NCBI GenBank assembly: GCA_963854835.1
Contig: OY978525.1
Coordinates: 64,326,907 to 64,390,906 of the forward strand
Origin: Megamerina dolium
Taxonomy: Eukaryota > Arthropoda > Insecta > Diptera > Megamerinidae
Direction: 5' to 3'
DNA length: 64,000 nt
Shown in pieces: positions 21,135 to 30,696 of the stretch; within the stretch, counting starts at the first letter, position 1; each line of letters opens with the position of its first letter. The notes under the pieces are model-generated. The model worked only from the letters and a program-made list of their open reading frames with translations, searched no databases and was not told the DNA's origin. A program made the translations under genes and the position numbers.

Positions 21135-21140
21135 TTTAAC
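21098..21140 (-). promoter_or_regulatory. gypsy-1 programmed -1 frameshift signal
   Basis: On the minus strand the gag frame ends ...G TTA AAC TAA. GTTAAAC (21140-21134) is an X-XXY-YYZ type slippery heptamer in the correct phase, directly followed by the gag stop. After a 6-base spacer, an 11-bp perfect stem (21127-21117 paired with 21108-21098; arm GAGTCAGTTCA) closes an 8-base GC-rich loop. Slipping by -1 enters the open pol frame. All elements are seen in the sequence; function is inferred. Confidence 0.85.
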
Positions 21141-22513
21141 GATGGATTTGTGTTAGTGGAGCGATCGCTATCCATCTTATTCTCCTTATTTTGTCTTGCT
21201 GGAGAATTCGATCTTGATCGCTTTCGTCGTAGACGGCAGTCACGCGCCATGTGTCCTGGTTTGTCGCAAATAAAGCACTTACCAGTAAATTTGATTTCGC
21301 GTCGACCTGTTGTTCTTGCTTCAGGCTGGACTACAGATTTAAATGCCTGACACATTGCTTCAACCAGATCTGCTGTTTCTGTTTCTAGTTGGCGTACCCG
21401 TGGCAATGGTCGACACATCAAACTGGCGGCTTCAAACGTCAATGCACTACTGACTGTTTCGGCATAAGTATTCCTTGGTGACATGACTAGGGCACGCTTT
21501 GTCTCTCCATCACGTATGCCATCTATGAATGCCTCTATTTTTATTTTTTCGACGAACTCTTCCGAATTACCGGAGAACGCTAGATGACATAAGCGCTCAA
21601 TATCGGAAGCGAATTCCTGAAGACTCTCATTACTCCGTTGCACTCGCGATCTCAATTCCACTCGATGTAATTGACTCTTGTATTCATTTCCATATTTCCG
21701 CTGGAGTGTGTCCATCAGTGATTGGTAGCTACCACGATCTTTCTCTGGAATCATCTGTAACACTTCGGAAGCATTACCTTTTAATGCGACTATTAAAGCA
21801 GCAGTCTTGTCGCTATCATCCCATTGATTCTTCGAAGCGGTTGTCTCGAATTGAAGCTTGAAGATATTGAATGGCGTGCTTCCGTCAAATGTTGGTGGCT
21901 TTAGTTTGATTGTGCTTGAATCTCGAATCACTGATGTGGCTGGTCCATTTATTTTTAGTTGATTGAGTTCGTGCTGTAATTTCTCGAACTTATCTTCCAA
22001 GTCATCTACATGTTCCTTTAAATCCGTGACCTTTTCATTAATGGTTCCGGAAATTTCCTGAAATCTAGTCTCAATTCCTTTTTGTAGATTTTCGATGACG
22101 TGTTCTTGTCGAGCCGAACCTTCTTGAATTTCCATACGCAATTCAGCCGAATGTTCTTGAAGCTTGTAGTCAATTGTTTTCTGAAATTCTCCCATAGCGT
22201 TTTCTTGGCGAGACGCATTTTCTTGTAGCTTCGCATTAATTCCTTGCAGTTGCTGCTGCTGTTGTTGCATCATGGATTTCATGAGTTCCATTAGTTGACC
22301 ACTCGAATCTATTTTGCTCTCTTCCTCAGCGTGCACAACTGCTTGTATATCGGCTTCCTCAAAGAACTCATGTTCTTCTACATTAATTCCCTTAGCCTCC
22401 ATAGCTTGCCTCAGCCTCACTAGCAGTTCCGCCTTTGCACCTGATGACGATAGATTCATCTCTACCAACAGTTTTTTAAGCTGGTCCACTTTTAGTTGGT
22501 CAATTTTCACCAT
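21131..22513 (-). CDS. gag: gypsy-1 Gag with N-terminal SAP-like domain
   Basis: 460 codons, intact, starting at ATG 22513, only about 7 bases after the primer-binding site. Residues 1-38 (KIDQLKVDQLKKLLVEMN, SSSGAKAELLVRLRQAM) look like a SAP helix-hairpin-helix, a DNA/chromatin-binding fold. Residues about 60-190 are Gln-rich and heptad-like, predicting a long coiled coil. Residues about 205-345 form the retrotransposon gag (capsid) domain (PPTFDGSTPFNIFKLQFETT). A single CX2CX4HX4C zinc knuckle, CFICDKPGHMARDC, precedes a basic C-terminus. It assembles the particle and binds RNA. Confidence 0.94.
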   Translation of the reverse strand: MVKIDQLKVDQLKKLLVEMNLSSSGAKAELLVRLRQAMEAKGINVEEHEFFEEADIQAVVHAEEESKIDSSGQLMELMKSMMQQQQQQLQGINAKLQENASRQENAMGEFQKTIDYKLQEHSAELRMEIQEGSARQEHVIENLQKGIETRFQEISGTINEKVTDLKEHVDDLEDKFEKLQHELNQLKINGPATSVIRDSSTIKLKPPTFDGSTPFNIFKLQFETTASKNQWDDSDKTAALIVALKGNASEVLQMIPEKDRGSYQSLMDTLQRKYGNEYKSQLHRVELRSRVQRSNESLQEFASDIERLCHLAFSGNSEEFVEKIKIEAFIDGIRDGETKRALVMSPRNTYAETVSSALTFEAASLMCRPLPRVRQLETETADLVEAMCQAFKSVVQPEARTTGRREIKFTGKCFICDKPGHMARDCRLRRKRSRSNSPARQNKENKMDSDRSTNTNPSLN

Positions 22514-22520
22514 CTTTACA

Positions 22521-22540
22521 GAATCCCACTTCTGACACCA
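22521..22540 (-). promoter_or_regulatory. gypsy-1 primer-binding site, tRNA-Leu type
   Basis: Plus strand GAATCCCACTTCTGACACCA equals the 3' end (with CCA) of eukaryotic tRNA-Leu as I know it, so the minus-strand RNA would pair with tRNA-Leu. Two bases separate it from the 5' LTR. gypsy-2 has the same 20 bases at 33662-33681. Confidence 0.85.
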
Positions 22541-22542
22541 AT

Positions 22543-22980
22543 TGTTACGTTTTTATTCTGTGAGCGTTTAATTCTATTTGAATTATCTTGTTCGATCACT
22601 GGATTCTGTTAATAATAACTGCAACACTTATTTTATACAACTATATACAGCAACAATTTATTTAAAAAACTCTATTTACAATCAACTCTGTTTATAATCA
22701 ACTATTTACAATAACACTTTAATGTACTAGCAACTTTTGCCTCTGTATAGATGTTTGCGCATTCACGTTCGGAATTCGATTGATTGTCAATTCTCAACAC
22801 TGGCTCTATTTATACTCTGTTGGCAACACCCTAGAATCTTCCTTTATCGAGATTCTTCTCTTCCTTTCTCGTTGGCTTGTTCTGGTTATCGCTCATTTCT
22901 TTTTGTTGACATTCGTTTCGATGCTGCCAATAGTGTCAGTCACAATAGTGATGAGTAATCAACTATCGATACTCGTTACA
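22543..22980 (-). repeat. gypsy-1 5' LTR
   Basis: 438 bp, identical by eye to 17071-17508. For a minus-strand element this is the promoter copy. It is followed on the right by a (TA)n array. Confidence 0.96.
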
Positions 22981-23065
22981 ATATATATATATCTATATAT
23001 ATATATCTATAAATATATATATATATATATATGTATATATATCTATATATATCTATATATATATA
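22981..23065. repeat. (TA)n array
   Basis: Short continuation of the TA array between gypsy-1 and the Minos-like element, with ATCT and GTAT variants. Confidence 0.96.
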
Positions 23066-24517
23066 CAGTATTGTGCAAAACTTAAGCAACTGGCATAGTG
23101 CTCTCATTGATTTCAAATTTACTAAAAAATAAAAGCGCTTAGATTGAATGTTTTAATATTTATTTGTTCCTTCATTAAATACATAAAAAACAACAACAAC
23201 AAAAGTTCGGTATTCTTACGAAATTAACTGTAAACAACAAAAAACAAATTATACTCATATTTCATCTGTGCAAAACTTAAGCAACTTTTAATATTTTGTG
23301 TAGTATCCCTTATTTTTAATTACTGCAGCACACCTTTTAGGCATAGAAGCTACTAATTTCGTTAAATATGATTTATTTATATTTTCCCATTCAGTTTTGA
23401 GGCCTAAAAATAGTTCGTCTTTATTTTTAAAGCGCTTTGAGCCCAAGCCTCGTTTTAAAATGGAAAACAAATTTTCAATAGGATTCAAGTCGGGCGATTG
23501 TGCCGGCCAATCAAGCACTTGAATCTTATTTGACTGTAGCCAATCCTCCACAAACTTCGATGTGTGTTTCGGATCATTGTCGTGCTGAAACACCCATCGA
23601 AGTGGCATATTCCATTCCGCAAAAGGCAACATTGCAGTTTCTAAGATGTCCTTATACATAAATCTGTCCATTTTGTGGTCAATCCTATGCAACGGACCAA
23701 GTCCACTCCCCGAAAAACACGCCCACACCATGACGTTCCCTCCTCCATGCTTTACAGTCTTTTTACAGTATCGCGGATTGAGGCCTTCACCTTTCGCATG
23801 TCGAACTCTTATTATTCCGTCTGAATTAAATAAATTTATTTTAACTTCATCACTGAACAGTACGCCAAACCACTTTTTTATGGACCAGCCCACGTACTTC
23901 TTAGCAAATTCAAGTCTGGAAAAAAAATATATGTTGTTGTTTTTGTTTTGAAGGCATTAAACCAAACATACCTTTTTTTTACATGTTTTGGTGTAAGCAT
24001 TGGTTTCTTTACCGCTTTGTAGCTTTTTAAACCAACTTTCTTGATATCATAGATTTGTTGATATTTAATGATTTTGCAATGTCATTCTGTGGTTTTCATT
24101 CCTTAAATAACGATATAACCTTCATCTTAAATTGATGACTATAACGGACACGTTGCATATTGGATTTCAATATGTTTGAAAGAACTGTGCGCTAAGAAAG
24201 ACTTTTTTGTACTGAGTTAGATCAATGTTAATGCACAAAGCAGAAAAAACTCTGAAATTTTCTGAACAAAGAAATATCGAACACCTTTGCACTCCGAGTT
24301 GCTTAAGTTTTGCACAGATGAAATATGAGTATAATTTGTTTTTTGTTGTTTACAGTTAATTTCGTAAGAATACCGAACTTTTGTTGTTGTTGTTTTTTAT
24401 GTATTTAATGAAGGAACAATTAAATATTAAAACATTCAATCTAAGCGCTTTTATTTTTTAGTAAATTTGAAATCAATGAGAGCACTATGCCAGTTGCTTA
24501 AGTTTTGCACAATACTG
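23066..24517 (-). mobile_element. Minos-like Tc1 transposon with 220-bp inverted repeats
   Basis: TA-flanked (23064-23065 and 24518-24519), 1452 bp. The terminal inverted repeats at 23066-23285 and 24298-24517 are 220 bp each and near perfect (one mismatch noticed). Each carries the motif GTGCAAAACTTAAGCAAC at both its outer and inner end, an IR/DR design as in Minos and S elements. It sits inside a (TA)n array and encodes a transposase with an apparent 56-bp intron. Confidence 0.93.
23288..24160 (-). pseudogene. Minos-like DD34E transposase with intron, N-terminus broken
   Basis: The second exon is open from the acceptor at 23915 to 23288 and holds VLFSDEVKINLFNSDG, KHGGGNVMVWACF, FQHDNDPKHTS and SPDLNPIENLFSILKRG, so the D,D,E triad is intact. 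It ends KNKGYYTKY. Upstream, an intron with GTATGT...TTTTTTTTCCAG borders runs 23971-23916 and joins TPKHVKK to LEFAKKYVGW in frame. Earlier, the first HTH (MQRVRYSHQFKMKVI from about 24155, NDIAKSLNINKSMIS) is interrupted by a stop near 24100 and a frameshift with deletion. The catalytic exon looks fresh; the DNA-binding part is broken. Confidence 0.87.
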
Positions 24518-24848
<331 letters not shown>

Positions 24849-24949
24849 CGCGTTTCTGCGGCAACTCGGTCTACGTCCCGAAACGACTCGAGACATCTGT
24901 CTCGACCAAAGGTTGTCAACTTCAACAACAATTTCAACGTCGTCGACGG

Positions 24950-25225
24950 CATGCGCAAGCATGTCCTTGTGTTTTTTCATATACGGAGTGGTGCTTCCCG
25001 GCAACACTGCTCCGGTTACTACTTCAACGAGCCGGAATCGAACTGAACCCTGGTCCTCAGACTTGGTTGTGCACGGTATGCAGAAAGCGCATACAGCGTA
25101 CCCAGTACTCCGTCCGATGCACTGGCTGCGAAGACTGGTGCCACGTCAAGGTGTGTTCAGGCCTTCGCTCAAACAGAGATTGGACTAACACCTTCGTAGC
25201 GCAATGCTGTAATAGCCAACAATAA
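24950..25225 (+). pseudogene. LINE N-terminal region with 2A-like motif and PHD-like finger
   Basis: The frame shows a leucine-rich stretch LLRLLLQRAG immediately before IELNPGP (25037-25057), which resembles the 2A ribosome-skipping motif but lacks the usual Asp before I-E. Next comes a Cys/His cluster WLCTVCRKRI, VRCTGCEDWCHVKVCSGL, then FVAQCC, spaced like a PHD finger (C2...C2...HxxxC...C2). In LINEs such fingers are found upstream of the endonuclease. The frame is lost after 25225. Confidence 0.72.
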
Positions 25226-25261
25226 CAACAACGAACCACACAACCACATCCTGGGACCACC

Positions 25262-25610
25262 ACAAACACTAACAGATCGTCATCCTTGTTCCGTATTCTG
25301 CAGTTTAACTGAATGGCCTTTGGGGTAAGCTTGTGATCGGTGATTTTAATGCTCACCACGAGATGTAGAGCTCGGCTCTGGGCAATGATCAGCGTGGCAA
25401 CAACATTGCGGAGCGGATACACGGCTCTTTATTCGGAGTCCTCAACAACGGCTTGCAGACTAGATTGACTACATCCTGCTGCAGTTCACCAGACATAAGT
25501 ATTGCTAGCTCAGCTATCCTGCTCTCTGCTAGTTGGACCACTTGCATCAGACTACGGTCTGATCATCTGCCCATTACTATCAACATTGAACGTCCGGATG
25601 ATTTCATGGA
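25262..25610 (+). pseudogene. LINE APE-type endonuclease, internally deleted
   Basis: The start ILQFN (LQxN motif) is followed by a deletion and a stop, then the catalytic loop LVIGDFNAHH (GDFNAHH motif) near 25335-25360, ALGNDQRGNNIAERI, LNNG.QTRL, SSPDISIASSA and the C-terminal SDHLPITINIER. About half of the roughly 220-residue domain is missing. It would nick target DNA for primed reverse transcription. Confidence 0.78.
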
Positions 25611-27964
25611 GGCGGAAAGGAAAACTTTCATTAACTACAACAAGGCCAACTGGGATAAGTTCCGAACGCAGACTGATTGCGCATTCGCTCGTGCACAAAC
25701 GCCATCAAATGTGCGCGCGGGTGAAAAACTCTTCAGAGAGGTGATCAGGAGAGCTGCCGCCCAATGTATACCGGCTTGCAGAATACCCATCATCTGTCCA
25801 AATTTTCCTCGAGAAGCTGCTATGCTCGCTGACGAAAGAGATTCCATCAGAGCGATCGATCCTGATGACCAACGCATCGAGGAGATAGACGCCAAGATAA
25901 AGCAGCTTGTGGACGAACATATTAAGAAGAAATGGCCGGAACATCTGGACCGCTATTCAAAAAGATTGTGGTCAACGATTAAGGCCCTCTCTAAGCCAGA
26001 GAGATGCAAAGACCTTGCTGCTATCTCCAACACTGATGTGGTGGAGGGTGCTGAGAGATACACGAGTTTATCGAACGCCCTGTATCGAGCGACAAATCAA
26101 AAAGGGCAATCATCAAGAAGCTCCACGCTCTCTAGACTATGGCCAATAACGACATCATCGATTTTACGGCACAGGAGGTGGGTAACGCCATCAAAGGCGC
26201 CAAAGCGTCTAAGGCGCTGGGCCAGGATGGGATCTCAATGATGATGCTCAAGAACTTGGGCAACTCAGGGTTGGAATACCTAGCGACTATCTTCAACCTG
26301 TCGATATGCTCTTCCATCATTCCAGACATTTGGAAGGTAGGACACATCATCCCCCTTCCTAAGCCTGGCAAGCCGGTGAACCAAGGGAAGTCCTTCAGAC
26401 CAATCTCGCTGCTCTCCCCAGTTGCGAAAACTTTTGAGGCCCTCCCCCTCCCTACACTCGCTGGGGATCTGAAGCTGACCCGCCACCAACATGGTTTCCG
26501 AAAGATGCACAGCACCACCACTGCTCTCTCGCTGATCCAGTCGCAAATTGCTTGCGGCATAAACCAGCGGAAGCCTTGCGACAGAACCGTACTCGTGGCG
26601 CTAGACTTGGCGAAGGCGTTTGATACGGTGAGTCACGCCACTCTTCTGCAGGATGTGTATGAGTCGCCGCTGCCCAACAGCATAAAGAGATGGCTGGCAA
26701 ATTACATGAGCTGCAGGAACGCATATGTGGAGTTCAGGAACCGTAAATCCAAATATAGGCGTGTAAAACAAGGTGTCCCGCAGGGAGGTGTTTTATCCCC
26801 CCTGCTGTTCAACCATTACATCTCGAAACTGCCGCCTCCCCCAGCAATATTACGCTCGTCTCGTACGCAGATGATTGCACAATCCTCGCTACGGGTAAGA
26901 ACACTGACGAGCTATCCACCAACATCAACGCCTATCTCCATGAAGTAGCGCAATTTCTCCGTGGCAGAAACCTATATCTCTCTCCCGAGAAATCAACTAC
27001 AACGCTCTTCACCCCATGGACCAAGGAGGTGGGGATCGAATTGGATATCACCATTGACAATCGGAGGATCCCAACGGTCAAAAACCCAAAGATTCTAGGC
27101 GTAACCTTCGACAATCTCTTCATTTTCTCCACTCACGCTGCCAAAACTCGCGATAATGTCTGCAAACGCAACAATGTGCTCAAGGCCCTCGCTGGAAGTT
27201 CATGGGGAAAAGACAGCGAAACGCTACTCACAACTTACAAAGCGATAGGCAGATCAGTGGTGAATTATGCAGCCCCCGTCTGGACACCATCTATAAGTTA
27301 CACACAGTGGCGTAGACTACAAGAGGCCCAAAATGCAGTACTCCGTACCATCACTGGCTGCCACCTTATGTCACACGAGGACTACCTGCATGATGAGACG
27401 AAGCTGCTAAAAGTTCGTGAACACAACGAGTTGCTGGCCAAACAGTTTTGGCTGGCCTGCCACATGGAAGGACACCCCAACAACGCGCTCACATTTGCGC
27501 CGCCACCCCCGAGGCGGATCAGGAACGACTTGACGATTTACAATGACGACATTGATAGACTAACAAACAATTCGCTGGATTACAACTCGCACTCCTCTGC
27601 TTCCAAATGCTTGCATGCGGAAGCGGTAGAAGCTGCGACGAGCGCGCACCAGCCCAACAAAATCCTTAACGGAAGACCCCCACTTGTTGCCAGCGTGGAA
27701 AAATTACTGCCCAAGAAAACAAGGTGCACCCTGGCGCAACTCAGATCGGGATACAGTAAATTCCACAATAATTATCTTTCAAAAATCGATCCCAATATAC
27801 CGGGCGAATGCCCCGATTGCGGCCAATCACCGCACGACACTCTCCACTTATTCAACTGTTCCTTGCACCCCACAAATTTGAAACCCATACAGCTCTGGAC
27901 ACACCCTCTTGAGGTGGCCACATTTCTGGGACTTGACCTTCACGAGGACACGAGCGAACAATAG
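25611..27964 (+). pseudogene. LINE reverse transcriptase, frameshifted
   Basis: Pieces in order: linker (to about 26130); RT fingers FRPISLLSPVAKTFEALPLP (about 26396) and HQHGFRKMHSTTTAL; LDLAKAFDTVSHATLL (first Asp); GVPQGGVLSPLLFN; SYADDCTIL (catalytic YADD at about 26860, reached after a one-base frameshift near 26845); the thumb; then an open frame 27029-27964 with the C-terminal zinc-like ECPDCGQSPHDTLHLFNC and WTHPLEVATFLGL. There are frameshifts near 26130, 26845 and 26950. The C-terminal module is typical of fly Jockey-group-like pol proteins. Confidence 0.86.
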
Positions 27965-28013
27965 CTTGGGGTTCTGACGACGACACAAATTGAAGTTGCT
28001 ACAACAACAACAA

Positions 28014-28247
28014 CCAAACTTGGCTCCTTCCAATTACCACTTGATTTCATCAATGGGTCATGCACTTAAAGAACATCACTTCAAAGTATCTGAAGATCTG
28101 GAAAATTGGGTCTCTGAATGGTTTGCATCAAAAGGCAATAAATTTTTGCTGGCTTGGTATCCACAAATTGGCTGAAAGGTGGTCGATATGTGTATCAAGC
28201 TATAACCAATACTTTGAATAAAATATTTTTATCTTTTATTTTATTAC
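28014..28247 (+). pseudogene. mariner transposase remnant, right piece
   Basis: Continues from 24848: NLAPSNYHLISSMGHALKEH (the SPDLAPSDYHLF block, third Asp codon changed to Asn in this copy of the duplication), then EWFASKGNKF and the usual C-terminal ...WR.I sequence degraded to stops. It ends in AT-rich sequence, where RTE copy 1 inserted (duplication ATTTTATTAC at 28238-28247 and 29961-29970). Bases 29971 to about 29990 are the last remnant before the (TA)n array. Confidence 0.83.
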
Positions 28248-29960
28248 TTATTTACTTATGTGGCCATAACAACGGAATATCGATTTAGACCAAAAATAAC
28301 ATGCCTCGCCAGCCATCTCTGGTCTTCGCTAGCCGGCGCCAGTTAGATATTCTAAGCGCCGTCAGGTTCTCCAGTACTTGGTCTTTCCACCGGTGGTGAG
28401 GTCTTCCTCTTCTGCGTCGTCCTCCAGCGGGTTCCGAATATAACACCTTCTTAGCTGGAGCGTGTTCTTCCATTCGCTCGACATGACATAGCCAGCGCAG
28501 CCGCTGGATTTTGATGCGCTTTACTATGTCAATATCGGCATACAGCTCGTACAGCTCATGGTTGTACCTTATTCGGTACTCGCCACCAACGCAAATAGGT
28601 CCAAAGATCCTGCGTAGGACTTTTCTCTCGAAAACCCCAAGCATTCGCTCATCCGAGGTGGAAATTGTCCAGGCTTCAGCGCCATATGTTAGGACAGGCA
28701 TGATGAGAGACTTGTAGAGTGTAGTTTTCGTTCTTCGAGAGAGGGCTCGACTTCTCAATTGCTTACTCAGCCCAAAGTAACACCTGTTAGCAAGAGTTAT
28801 CCTACGCATGATCTCCAGGCTGATGTCATTACAGTTGTTGATGCTGGTTCCAAGATGGATAAAGTCCTTCACTACATCAACATCGTAGTCGTCAACAGTG
28901 ACGTGCTGTCCAAGACGCCGGGACTCTTTGTTTGTTGACACTAGATACTTCGTCTCGACATCGTTCACCGTAAGACCCATCCGACGCGACTCTCCTTCCA
29001 ACTCTGAGAATGCTGCACTGACTGCTCGCGTGTTCATGCTGATTATGTCAATATCGTCGGCATAGGCCAACAGCATGACACTTTTGTTGAAAATAGTGCC
29101 ATTATGTCGTAGATCAGCAGCTCGTATTATTTTCTCCATAATAAGGTTGAAGAAGTCGCACGATAACGAATCACCTTGTCTGAAACCACGTTCGGTATTA
29201 AACGGTGCGGAGAGGTCCTTCCCAATTTTCACTGCACAACGGGAGTTATGCAGTGTCATTCTACAAAGTCGAATGAGCTTTGCAGGAATACCGAACTCAG
29301 ACATTGTTGCGTAGAGGTAATCCCTTACCGGAGTGTCGAAAGCGGCTTTATAATCAACAAATAGGTGGTGTGTGTCGATCTGTTTTTCTTGGGTCTTCTC
29401 CAGGATTTGGCACAGTGTGAAAACCTGGTCGATGGTGGACTTACCAGGTCTGAAACCACACTGATAAGGTCCAATCAGGTTGCTGAGCGTAGGCTTCAAC
29501 CTTTCACACAGTACGCTCGATAGAACCTTGTATGCGATGCTCAGGAGACTTATTCCACGGTAGTTGGCGCAAATTGTCGGGTCTCCTTTTTCATGTAAGG
29601 GGCAGAGAACACTGAGCCTCCAATCATCAGGCATGCTTTCATCCGACCATATTCTGCTTATAGAGTCCAGTCTTAACCAAGCAGGCAGGCCATCAGCACC
29701 TGAAGCTTTGTTGATCTTCAGCCTTAAAATGGCCGTTTCAATTGGAGAAGTGTTACCTCCATAGGCTCAGTACACTCTGGACATCTGTAACCAGATTCCC
29801 ATTTCCATCACGACAAAAAGAGGCTCTGGGATTTAAACCGCCACTCAGGCGCTTGATCTTTTCGAATAATTTTTGAGTCACATTCTTGTCGGTACACATC
29901 TCTATCTACTCACACTTGTGTATTTCCAGCTCCCTCTTTTTGCGCGTTAAAAGATTATCG
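28248..29960 (-). mobile_element. RTE-type LINE copy 1, 5'-truncated
   Basis: A perfect 10-bp duplication ATTTTATTAC flanks it (28238-28247 and 29961-29970). The 3' end (left) has a short GTAA/ATAAG-type tandem tail rather than poly(A), as is usual for RTE-clade elements. The 5' end is truncated in the endonuclease-RT linker. A second copy at 48651-51304 is clearly the same family. Confidence 0.88.
28285..29634 (-). pseudogene. RTE-type reverse transcriptase, truncated
   Basis: A 449-codon open stretch with RTE-clade blocks: CANYRGISLLSIAYKVLS, YQCGFRPGKSTIDQVFTL, HLFVDYKAAFDTPVR, TERGFRQGDSLSCDFFN and MLLAYADDIDI (catalytic YADD). The C-terminus carries LKTTLYKSLIMPVLTYGAEAW-type and RRRRGRP blocks. 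The upstream part to 29960 is deleted and frameshifted (DRNGNLVTD-type phrase near 29800). Lacks start and endonuclease, so inactive, but the RT core shows no internal stop. Confidence 0.9.
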
Positions 29961-29985
29961 ATTTTATTACGATAATTTCATATTT

Positions 29986-30658
<673 letters not shown>

Positions 30659-30696
30659 CTGCCCTCCTCTTAACCTTGTTCGTCCCGAACAAGTTT

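Larger units (their letters stand above)
17071..22980 (-). mobile_element. gypsy-1: complete Ty3/gypsy LTR retrotransposon
   Basis: 5910 bp. Two 438-bp LTRs (17071-17508 and 22543-22980) look identical base for base, which indicates a recent insertion. The ends are TG...CA. The flanks are ATAT on both sides, consistent with a 4-bp duplication in the (TA)n array, though the repeat makes this ambiguous. The primer-binding site, polypurine tract, open gag and open pol are all present, with no env. This is the only element in the window that looks potentially autonomous. A deletion derivative (gypsy-2) lies at 30221-34121. Confidence 0.96.
24849..28013 (+). mobile_element. PHD-finger LINE (non-LTR retrotransposon) inserted in mariner
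   Basis: Flanked by a 10-bp direct repeat, CCAGACTTGG (24839-24848) and CCAAACTTGG (28014-28023, one mismatch), which lies exactly on the mariner codons P-D/N-L. The 3' end is a CAA-rich tail (ACAACAACAACAA). Contains a PHD-like finger, remains of the endonuclease, and most of the RT in several frames. Clade assignment is uncertain (I/Jockey-group architecture without RNase H). Dead because of at least three frameshifts and an endonuclease deletion. Confidence 0.86.
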
